Source: Comamonadaceae bacterium | Lineage (GTDB): Bacteria > Pseudomonadota > Gammaproteobacteria > Burkholderiales > Burkholderiaceae_C | NCBI GenBank assembly: GCA_947451445.1 | Contig: CANFZJ010000251.1 | Span: forward strand, 1 to 5,037 | Reading direction: 5' to 3' | DNA: 5,037 nt | Shown: in pieces, positions 1 through 4,822 of the stretch | Layout: the number at the start of each line of letters is the position of its first letter | How positions within the stretch are numbered: position 1 is the stretch's first letter | The notes under the pieces: model-generated | Told to the model about the DNA's origin: nothing | Seen by the model: only the letters and a program-made list of their open reading frames with translations | Database searches by the model: none | Translations under genes and position numbers: made by a program

Positions 1-906
1 GAGGCCCAGCAAATCCTGCGTGCCCGCCTGAGCTTCCAGGGCACCAAGATGGTCTTCAGCACCGAGCAAGACGACTACTGGTGGTGGCTGATGCAACACG
101 GCGACACCAACACCGCCCGCCTGATCCTCGCCGCGCTGAACGACCCGGACTGGAAACCCGACCTGGGCCGCCTGGCCAACGGCTTCATCTCCCGCCAACA
201 AAACGGCGCCTGGCACACCACCACCGCCAACCTGTGGGGCGGCCTGGCACTGGAGAAGTTCAGCGCCAAGTTGGAGTCCACCCCCGTCACCGGCGCTACC
301 CGTGCCGCGCTGGGTGCGGCCACGGCCAGCGTGGACTGGAGCAAGGCACCGCGTACCGTATGGCTGCCCTGGAGCAAAGGCAAAGACACCTTGACCGTCA
401 CCCAGCAAGGCACTGGCAAGCCCTGGCTCACGCTCCAATCGGTCGCAGCCATCCAACTCAAAGCCCCCTTCAGCGCGGGCTACCAGATCAAGAAAACCAT
501 CACCCCGGTGGAGCAAGCTGTCAAAGGCCAGTACACCAGGGGCGACGTGCTGCGCATCAGCCTGGAAGTGAATGCATCGGCCGATATGAGCTGGGTTGCC
601 ATCACCGACCCGGTACCCGGCGGCGCCACCATCCTCGGCAGCGGCCTGGGCCGCGACTCTGAAATTGCGACCCAGGGTGAAAAAACCAGCGGTGCGGGCT
701 GGGCGGCATTCGAGGAACGCAGCTTCGAGTCCTTCCGCAGCACCTACCAGTACCTGCCCAAGGGCGTGGTCAAGATGGAATACACCATCCGCCTGAACAA
801 CGTGGGCGACTTCGCCCTGCCGCCGAGCCGCGTCGAGGCGATGTACGCGCCGGAGATGTTTGGCGAGTGGCCGAATGCGCGGGTGCGGGTGGAGGGGGTG
901 AAGTGA
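1..906 (+). CDS. Bacterial alpha-2-macroglobulin family protein, C-terminal end (5' truncated by window)
   Basis: The frame is open from base 1 to the TGA at 904-906, giving 301 residues with no start in the window; the Met at 49 is internal. Bacterial alpha-2-macroglobulins are large periplasmic protease traps (E. coli YfhM has about 1650 residues), so this is roughly the last fifth. The first ~90 residues (QDDYWWWLMQHGD, then TTTANLWGGLALEKF) look like the end of the helical thioester domain. The remainder looks like the C-terminal macroglobulin/receptor-like domain, including the family-typical DPVPGG and VEAMYAPEMFGEWPN stretches. The thioester motif (CxEQ) would lie upstream, so thioester status cannot be judged. 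pbpC follows on the same strand after 54 bp, the same pairing as yfhM-pbpC in E. coli. The family call comes from motif recognition and this neighbourhood. Confidence 0.88.
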   Translation, partial: EAQQILRARLSFQGTKMVFSTEQDDYWWWLMQHGDTNTARLILAALNDPDWKPDLGRLANGFISRQQNGAWHTTTANLWGGLALEKFSAKLESTPVTGATRAALGAATASVDWSKAPRTVWLPWSKGKDTLTVTQQGTGKPWLTLQSVAAIQLKAPFSAGYQIKKTITPVEQAVKGQYTRGDVLRISLEVNASADMSWVAITDPVPGGATILGSGLGRDSEIATQGEKTSGAGWAAFEERSFESFRSTYQYLPKGVVKMEYTIRLNNVGDFALPPSRVEAMYAPEMFGEWPNARVRVEGVK

Positions 907-918
907 AGAAACGCCCTC

Positions 919-938
919 ATTCCCGCGCAGGCGGGAAT
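919..938. repeat. REP-like palindromic hairpin between the A2M gene and pbpC
   Basis: ATTCCCGC (919-926) and GCGGGAAT (931-938) form a perfect 8-bp stem closed by a GCAG loop, followed by CCAG. This hairpin is very widespread in beta- and gammaproteobacterial intergenic regions; spurious proteins translated across it carry the string WIPACAGM, and the complementary strand here gives exactly that. It starts 12 bases after the A2M stop codon and ends 22 bases before the pbpC ATG. There is no T-run after the stem, so it is not a canonical terminator. It may protect the upstream mRNA end or attenuate pbpC expression. The structure is read directly from the sequence; the family assignment is from memory. 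Confidence 0.75.
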
Positions 939-960
939 CCAGCCGTTGAGACGAGCCCGC

Positions 961-3117
961 ATGGTTAATCCCTCCATCCGCTTATTGATTACTACGTTTT
1001 TAATAGCTACCTGCGCAGGTTCTGCCTGCGCTGCAGCCACTTTCGACACCGTAAAAACCAACTTCCACCCCTCGGACACCCAGCTGCTAGACCGCCACGG
1101 CGAACTGCTGCACCGTTTGCGTACCGACGCCACGGTACGGCGCGGCCAGTGGGTGGCGTTGGCGGACGTGTCCCCTGCCCTGCGCACGGCCCTGGTCCTC
1201 AGCGAAGACAAGCGGTTTTACGCGCACAGCGGGGTGGACTGGCAGGCCGCATCCGCCGCAGCCTGGGCCAACCTGTGGAATAACAAGACACGCGGCGCGT
1301 CCACCATCACCATGCAGCTGGCGGGGCTGCTGGACGATGATTTAAAGGCCAGCGGCAGCGGGCGCAGCGTGGTGCAGAAGATCGGCCAAACCATGTCGGC
1401 CCAGAGCCTGGAGCGCAGCTGGCGCAAGGACCAGATTCTGGAGGCCTACCTGAACCTGGTGCCGTTCCGGGGCGAGCTGGTGGGCATTGACGCACTGAGC
1501 CAGACCCTGTTTGGCAAAGCCGCGCACGGGCTGGACCTGCGCGAGGCGGCGCTGGCCGCGGCCCTGGTGCGCGCGCCCAACGCGAAGCAGGCGCAAGTGG
1601 TGCAGCGGGCCTGCGGGGTGCTGAAAACGATGGACGCGCAGGCCGACTGCGACGGGCTGGACCTGTTGACCACCGCCGCGCTGCAGCGGCGCGACTTTGA
1701 CCCCAGCGCGGGCATCGCGCCGCATGTGGCGCGGCTGCTGGCCAAGGGCACGGCCACCAACGTCACCACCATCACCACCAGCCTGCGCGCCCCGCTGCAG
1801 CGCTTTGCCGTGCAGACGCTGCAACAGCAACTGCGCGAGCTGCAGGGTCGCCATGTGGAAGACGGGGCCGTGCTGGTGCTGGACAACACCAGTGGCGAGG
1901 TGCTGGCCTGGGTCGGCTCCAGCGGGGACTTGAGCGCGGCGGCGCAGGTAGACGGGGTGACGGCGCTGCGCCAGCCGGGCTCCACCCTGAAGCCGTTTTT
2001 GTACGCCGAAGCCATCGCCGAGCGCCGCATCACCGCCGCCAGCCTGCTGGAAGACGCGCCCACCCACATCCCCACCGCAGGCGGTTTGTACATTCCGCAA
2101 AACTACGACCACCAGTTCAAAGGCTGGGTGTCGGCCCGCACGGCGCTGGGCGCGTCGCTCAACGTGCCCGCCGTGCGCACGCTGGTGATGGTGTCGCCAG
2201 ACGCCTTCCACCAGCAGCTGCGCGGCCTGGGCCTGCCGTTAAAAGAGTCGGGCGGCTACTACGGCTACAGCCTGGCGCTGGGCAGCGCCGAGGTATCGCT
2301 GCTGCATTTGACCAATGCCTACCGGGCGCTGGCCAACGGCGGGCGGTTTAGCCCCACCAGTTTCACCCCCCACGCCAAGCCGCCGTTCCAGCCCGCGCTG
2401 GACCCGCGCGCCGCCTTCATCGTGGGCGACATGCTGGCCGACCCGCTGGCCCGCGCCCGCACCTTCGGGCCCGACAGCATTCTGGGCACGCGCTTTTGGA
2501 CGGCGGTAAAAACCGGCACCAGCAAGGACATGCGCGACAACTGGGCGGTGGGTTATTCGCAGGCCTACACCGTGGGCGTGTGGGTCGGCAACGCCAGCGG
2601 CGCGCCGATGTGGGACGTCAGCGGCACCACCGGCGCGGCCCCGGTGTGGGCGGCGGTGATGCGCTTTTTGCACGCCCGCCAACCCAGCCGCGCCCCCGCC
2701 GCGCCGCCGGGCGTGGTGCAGCAGGCGGTGCAGTTTGGCGGCACCGAGGCCGCGCGCTCCGAGTGGTTCATCGCAGGCACGGAGCAAAACCAGTTTGCTA
2801 TGCAATCCATAGCCTCCACCGCAGGTAACACGGGCGCTGGAGGCCTAAATAACGTAAAAATTACCAACCCTGCCAACGGCACCATCGTCGCGCTGGACCC
2901 GGACATTCCACCCAGCCACCAGCGGCTGAACTTCAGCGCCGATGGCAGCGGCCTGCGCTGGTGGCTGGACGGCAAACCCCTGGCCCAGGGCAACGCCACC
3001 CAGTGGCTACCCTGGCCGGGTCGGCATGTGGTGCAGATCCGCAACGCGGCTGGCCGCGTGCTGGATGAGATTCGGCTGGAGGTGCGCGGGGCCGGGGTGC
3101 GGGCGGCGGCGCGGTAA
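961..3117 (+). CDS. pbpC: Penicillin-binding protein 1C, bifunctional peptidoglycan glycosyltransferase/transpeptidase
   Basis: This 718-residue class A PBP acts at the outer face of the inner membrane. It polymerises lipid II and cross-links stem peptides. The N-terminus (1-26) is a hydrophobic signal peptide or anchor. The GT51 domain shows EDKRFYAHSGVD with catalytic Glu82, GASTITMQL at 112-120, the RSVVQKIGQ region, and ILEAYLN with Glu161. The transpeptidase domain has S341-T-L-K344, S399-L-N401 and K517-T-G-T, so both activities look intact. A BiPBP_C domain (~632-713) starts at ITNPANGTIVALDPDIPP; this domain is typical of PBP1C. E. coli PbpC is slightly longer (770). Start choice: ATG 961 is preferred, but an in-frame TTG at 946 would add MRRAR, giving a more basic n-region; neither has a strong ribosome site. 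It is probably co-transcribed with the upstream A2M gene. Two repeat-derived stretches lie inside the gene, at residues ~10-30 and ~611-633. Confidence 0.95.
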   Translation: MVNPSIRLLITTFLIATCAGSACAAATFDTVKTNFHPSDTQLLDRHGELLHRLRTDATVRRGQWVALADVSPALRTALVLSEDKRFYAHSGVDWQAASAAAWANLWNNKTRGASTITMQLAGLLDDDLKASGSGRSVVQKIGQTMSAQSLERSWRKDQILEAYLNLVPFRGELVGIDALSQTLFGKAAHGLDLREAALAAALVRAPNAKQAQVVQRACGVLKTMDAQADCDGLDLLTTAALQRRDFDPSAGIAPHVARLLAKGTATNVTTITTSLRAPLQRFAVQTLQQQLRELQGRHVEDGAVLVLDNTSGEVLAWVGSSGDLSAAAQVDGVTALRQPGSTLKPFLYAEAIAERRITAASLLEDAPTHIPTAGGLYIPQNYDHQFKGWVSARTALGASLNVPAVRTLVMVSPDAFHQQLRGLGLPLKESGGYYGYSLALGSAEVSLLHLTNAYRALANGGRFSPTSFTPHAKPPFQPALDPRAAFIVGDMLADPLARARTFGPDSILGTRFWTAVKTGTSKDMRDNWAVGYSQAYTVGVWVGNASGAPMWDVSGTTGAAPVWAAVMRFLHARQPSRAPAAPPGVVQQAVQFGGTEAARSEWFIAGTEQNQFAMQSIASTAGNTGAGGLNNVKITNPANGTIVALDPDIPPSHQRLNFSADGSGLRWWLDGKPLAQGNATQWLPWPGRHVVQIRNAAGRVLDEIRLEVRGAGVRAAAR
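989..1050 (+). repeat. Two-stem dispersed repeat, copy A, inside the pbpC signal-peptide region
   Basis: The 42-nt core (989-1030) aligns without gaps to copy C (4330-4371) at 34 of 42 positions by my count. Its second stem is perfect: GCGCAGG (1013-1019), loop TTCTG, CCTGCGC (1025-1031). The first stem, around 991-1007, is degraded compared with copy C. Similarity probably continues to about 1050, including GCGCTGCAGCC, which resembles the GCGCTGGAGGCC of copy B. It encodes most of the hydrophobic and small-residue part of the PbpC signal peptide (ITTFLIATCAGSACAAA). It resembles a small repeat I remember as common in Comamonadaceae intergenic regions; that assignment is from memory. Confidence 0.6.
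2795..2860 (+). repeat. Two-stem dispersed repeat, diverged copy B, in the PbpC linker
   Basis: This copy has a perfect first stem: GCTATG (2797-2802), 5-nt loop, CATAGC (2808-2813). Copy C has the same 6-bp/5-nt geometry at the same place. Core identity is lower: about 25 of 42 with A and 22 of 42 with C. Shared blocks include TTGCTA (with C), ATAGC (with A), GCAGGT and GCGCTG (with A), and the CGTAAAAA that also follows copy A. The GCGCTGGAGGCC block matches my memory of the Comamonadaceae repeat consensus. The stretch is AT-richer than its flanks. It encodes PbpC residues ~611-633, between the transpeptidase and BiPBP_C domains. Membership in the family is less certain than for A and C. 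Confidence 0.45.
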
Positions 3118-3124
3118 GCCACCC

Positions 3125-3130
3125 TATAAT
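3125..3130 (+). promoter_or_regulatory. Candidate -10 box (TATAAT) for the iron-binding protein gene
   Basis: A perfect TATAAT begins 8 bases after the pbpC stop, in an abrupt AT-rich patch. It would place the transcription start near 3137 and leave a leader of about 27 nt. No TTGACA-like -35 is visible 16-18 bases upstream, where the sequence is the G/C-rich end of pbpC, and no extended TG is present. The assignment therefore rests on the -10 and on position alone. Confidence 0.5.
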
Positions 3131-3132
3131 AC

Positions 3133-3153
3133 AAATAACAACCATTCTCATTT
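3133..3153. promoter_or_regulatory. Candidate Fur box upstream of the iron-binding protein gene
   Basis: The 21-bp site has a perfect right half, ATTCTCA (3144-3150), a partial left half, TAACAAC (3136-3142; 4 of 7 against TGAGAAT), and outer AAA/TTT flanks. Against the palindrome AAATGAGAAT-N-ATTCTCATTT I count 17 of 20 matches. It lies just downstream of the TATAAT box, across the predicted transcription start, and ends 10 bases before the ATG. That is a standard place for repression by iron-loaded Fur. The adjacent gene encodes a ferric-iron binding protein, which supports the call. Binding itself is inferred. Confidence 0.6.
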
Positions 3154-3163
3154 AAATACACCC

Positions 3164-4189
3164 ATGCCTTTGCGCCCCTCTACCCCCCTGCGTTCCCTGT
3201 TGCGTTCCCTCGTTTTGGCGTTCGGCATGGGTGCTGCCGCCCTGGCTGCGCAGGCCCAGGACAACACCATCGTGCTGTACAACGCGCAGCATGAATCGCT
3301 GACGCAGGCCTGGGTGGACGGCTTCACCCGTGACACCGGTATCAAGGTCAAGGTGCGCAACGGCGGCGACGCCGACCTGGCCAACCAGATCGTGCAAGAA
3401 GGCGCGGCCTCCCCGGCGGACGTGTTTTTGACCGAAAACTCGCCCGGTATGGCCCTGGTCTACAACGCCGGGCTGCTGGCCCCGCTGGACGCAGCCACCC
3501 TGGCCCAGGTGCAGCCAGACTACCGCCCCGACCACGGCAAATGGGTCGGCATTGCCGCGCGCAGCACGGTGTTTGTGTACCGCAAAACCAAGTTCACCCG
3601 CGACAGCCTGCCCAAGTCGATGCTGGACCTGGCCGACCCGGCCTGGAAGGGCCGCTACGGTGCGGCCCCGGCAGGCGCGGACTTTCAGGCCATCGTCAGC
3701 GGCCTGCTGCAGCTCAAAGGCGAAGCCGCCACCGCCGCCTTTCTCAAGGGCCTGAAAGACAACGTGGTGCCCTTCCGTGGCAACAGCGTGGCCATGAAGG
3801 CGACCAACGACGGCACGGTGGATGCCGCGCTGATCTACCACTACTACTACTTTGGCGACATGCTGAAGAACGGCGAGAACACCGAAAAGCTGGGCGTGCA
3901 CTACTTCCGCAACCAGGACCCCGGCGCGTTCGTCAGCGTGTCCGGCGGCGGTGTGCTGGCCAGCAGCAAGCACCCGGCCGAGGCGCAAGCCCTCGTCAAA
4001 TGGATTACCGGCAAGGGCGGGCAAGAGGTGCTGCGCAGCGGCCGTTCGTTTGAATACGCCGTGGGCGTGAACGCCGCGTCAAACAAAAACCTGGTACCCC
4101 TGGCCGAGCTGCAAGCGCCCAAGGTGGATATGTCTAAGCTGAACACGCTGAAAACCACCGAGTTGATGCTGAAGGCCGGCCTTCTTTAA
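3164..4189 (+). CDS. fbpA: Fe(III) ABC transporter periplasmic substrate-binding protein (FbpA/FutA type)
   Basis: This 341-residue protein binds ferric iron in the periplasm and delivers it to an ABC permease. Residues 1-31 are a Sec signal peptide (basic start, hydrophobic core, probable cleavage after AAQA). The mature protein opens with NTIVLYNAQHES. Residues matching the FbpA iron ligands are visible: His43 (AQHE), Glu91 (DVFLTEN) and the Tyr pair Tyr227-Tyr228 in IYHYYYF. WVGIAARSTVFVYR, YGAAPAGADFQAIVSG and VPFRGNS are also typical of the family. Length fits the family. ATG 3164 is chosen because the signal peptide begins there; upstream codons in this frame belong to the pbpC overlap. 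There is no Shine-Dalgarno sequence before the ATG. No transporter subunits follow, since the next gene is convergent, so partner permease and ATPase genes must lie elsewhere. A Fur-box candidate suggests iron repression. The gene symbol denotes family only. Confidence 0.92.
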   Translation: MPLRPSTPLRSLLRSLVLAFGMGAAALAAQAQDNTIVLYNAQHESLTQAWVDGFTRDTGIKVKVRNGGDADLANQIVQEGAASPADVFLTENSPGMALVYNAGLLAPLDAATLAQVQPDYRPDHGKWVGIAARSTVFVYRKTKFTRDSLPKSMLDLADPAWKGRYGAAPAGADFQAIVSGLLQLKGEAATAAFLKGLKDNVVPFRGNSVAMKATNDGTVDAALIYHYYYFGDMLKNGENTEKLGVHYFRNQDPGAFVSVSGGGVLASSKHPAEAQALVKWITGKGGQEVLRSGRSFEYAVGVNAASNKNLVPLAELQAPKVDMSKLNTLKTTELMLKAGLL

Positions 4190-4225
4190 AACACCCCCAG
4201 GCTCCACACTGCGTGTTTGCGCCAA

Positions 4226-4240
4226 CCCCCTTGCAGGGGG
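4226..4240. repeat. Short perfect hairpin CCCCCT-TGC-AGGGGG
   Basis: A 6-bp perfect G/C stem with a 3-nt loop starts 36 bases after the iron-binding protein stop codon. No T-tract follows on either strand, so it does not look like an ordinary intrinsic terminator. It abuts the larger hairpin at 4242-4278, and the pair may be one structured intergenic element. The structure is seen directly; its role is unknown. Confidence 0.5.
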
Positions 4241-4241
4241 C

Positions 4242-4278
4242 GAACCCAGTGGCCCGGCAAAGCCGGTGCCACGGGTTC
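4242..4278. repeat. Long intergenic hairpin between convergent genes
   Basis: Three stem blocks pair: GAACCC (4242-4247) with GGGTTC (4273-4278), GTGGC (4249-4253) with GCCAC (4268-4272), and CCGGC (4254-4258) with GCCGG (4262-4266). The loop is AAA. This gives 16 bp with a single unpaired base on each side (A4248 and T4267). It lies between the + strand iron-binding protein gene and the - strand TfoX-like gene, so it could stop or stabilise both transcripts. There is no adjacent U-tract. It could equally be a dispersed intergenic repeat, which cannot be settled from one copy. Confidence 0.6.
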
Positions 4279-4289
4279 CCTGGCCGAAA

Positions 4290-4327
4290 AACGGGGACGC
4301 AACAACCGTCCGTTAATTCTTTTTCTT
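4290..4327 (+). terminator. Possible intrinsic terminator for the iron-binding protein transcript
   Basis: AAC (4290-4292) plus GGACG (4295-4299) can pair with CGTCC (4307-4311) plus GTT (4312-4314). This gives 8 bp with a two-base bulge and a 7-nt loop. A T-rich tract (AATTCTTTTTCTT, 4315-4327) follows directly on the + strand. It overlaps the last codons of the convergent TfoX-like gene. The stem is short and bulged, so this is only a candidate. Confidence 0.35.
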
Positions 4328-4726
4328 ATTTGCTACTTTTTTAGTAGCTACCCGCGCAGGCTTAGTCTGCGTAGATCGTGCTTTTAACGCACAGTCCAGC
4401 GAGCGCCGCGCCCACGGGGCCATGGCGTGCGCGGCCTCCATTGCTTCGTCTGGCGCGCTGTAGTAGCACAGGCTGCGCTGCACGGTGGCACCGTTCTTGG
4501 TCGAGTCGTAGGTAAACCGCGCGCAGCCCTGGGCCTCCCAGTCGCCCTGCGTGTCGGGGCTGGCCTTGAGCCACAGTTGTTCGCCCCCGCCCAGGTCGGC
4601 GATCAGGGCCACCGTCAGCCCGTCCACACTGATACCCCAGCCGCCAAACATGCGCTTGGCCGTGCACGGCCCCAGGCTGGCCAGCAGTTCACAGCAGTAA
4701 TCGGCAAAGTCGCGGGTAGAGGGCAT
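4313..4726 (-). CDS. TfoX/Sxy N-terminal domain protein with lysine-rich tail
   Basis: The 137-residue protein starts MPSTRDFADYCCELLASLG, the usual opening of the TfoX N-terminal domain family. It continues with KRMFGGWGIS (24-33), LTVALIAD, LWLKAS, RFTY (70-73) and CYYSAPDEA, and the domain ends near residue 112. TfoX/Sxy proteins are linked to competence gene activation in some gammaproteobacteria. E. coli Sxy has about 209 residues and two domains, whereas this protein has only the N-terminal one, so a competence role should not be assumed. The reading frame extends upstream to an ATG at 4783, but the added residues resemble nothing in the family, so the ATG at 4724-4726 is preferred. No clear ribosome site precedes it. 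The tail (113-137) is rich in Lys and is largely encoded by a repeat copy. The gene converges with the iron-binding protein gene and diverges from the BLUF gene. Confidence 0.85.
   Translation of the reverse strand: MPSTRDFADYCCELLASLGPCTAKRMFGGWGISVDGLTVALIADLGGGEQLWLKASPDTQGDWEAQGCARFTYDSTKNGATVQRSLCYYSAPDEAMEAAHAMAPWARRSLDCALKARSTQTKPARVATKKVANKKKN
4330..4392 (+). repeat. Two-stem dispersed repeat, copy C, inside the 3' end of the TfoX-like gene
   Basis: The 42-nt core (4330-4371) matches copy A at 34 of 42 positions. Stem 1 is GCTACT (4332-4337), TTTTT loop, AGTAGC (4343-4348). Stem 2 is GCGCAGG (4354-4360), CTTAG loop, TCTGCGT (4366-4372), closed by two G-T pairs; the geometry (7 bp, 5-nt loop) is the same as in copy A. 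Similarity probably runs on to about 4392. The gene lies on the opposite strand, so the repeat is translated antisense and yields the basic tail around TKPARVATKKVAN. Confidence 0.6.
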
Positions 4727-4812
4727 AGCGGCCAATCGTAAAAGCAAAGCCCTGGGTAGGGCCATGGCAAAAGCATATTTCACCAGGTATTACCATCGGC
4801 GCCACGGCAACC

Positions 4813-4818
4813 GGGGAA
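4813..4818 (+). promoter_or_regulatory. Ribosome binding site candidate for the BLUF gene
   Basis: GGGGAA lies 4 bases before the ATG at 4823. It is the only purine-rich stretch near this start. The spacing is slightly short, but the site supports ATG 4823 as the start, as does the immediate onset of the BLUF fold after it. Confidence 0.5.
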
Positions 4819-4822
4819 CCCT

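Noticed and set aside
1000..1035. Lipoprotein signal (lipobox) around Cys18 or Cys23 of PbpC
   Set aside because: Neither IATC nor GSAC fits the usual L-A/S-G/A-C pattern, and class A PBPs are normally membrane anchored. The cysteines come from the repeat sequence.
744..1211. Minus-strand open frame of 155 residues across the A2M-pbpC junction
   Set aside because: It is antisense to two well-supported genes. It contains the WIPACAGM string produced by translating the REP-like hairpin, a known source of false proteins.
1342..2211. Long minus-strand open frame (289 residues) antisense to pbpC
   Set aside because: Its sequence is low-complexity, rich in Arg, Gln, Gly and His, as expected of a shadow of GC-rich coding DNA. 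It has no recognisable motif, and pbpC on the other strand has all its catalytic motifs.
2942..3163. N-terminal extension of the iron-binding protein frame into pbpC
   Set aside because: The extra 74 residues overlap the PbpC C-terminal domain in another frame and would bury the signal peptide. ATG 3164 explains the export signal.
3152..4024. Minus-strand open frame (290 residues) antisense to the iron-binding protein gene
   Set aside because: It is a shadow of the GC-rich gene, with biased composition and no family motif.
4749..4762. Small hairpin GCCCT-GGGT-AGGGC in the TfoX-BLUF spacer
   Set aside because: A 5-bp stem with no T-tract and no repeat partner in the window is expected by chance in GC-rich DNA.
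4727..4783. Longer TfoX-like start at 4783
   Set aside because: The 19 added residues have no resemblance to the family, which normally begins a few residues before the DFxxYCxELL stretch.
4765..4793. Possible promoter for the BLUF gene (TGGCAA, 17 bp, TATTAC)
   Set aside because: Only 3 of 6 and 4 of 6 matches to consensus, which is too weak to call.
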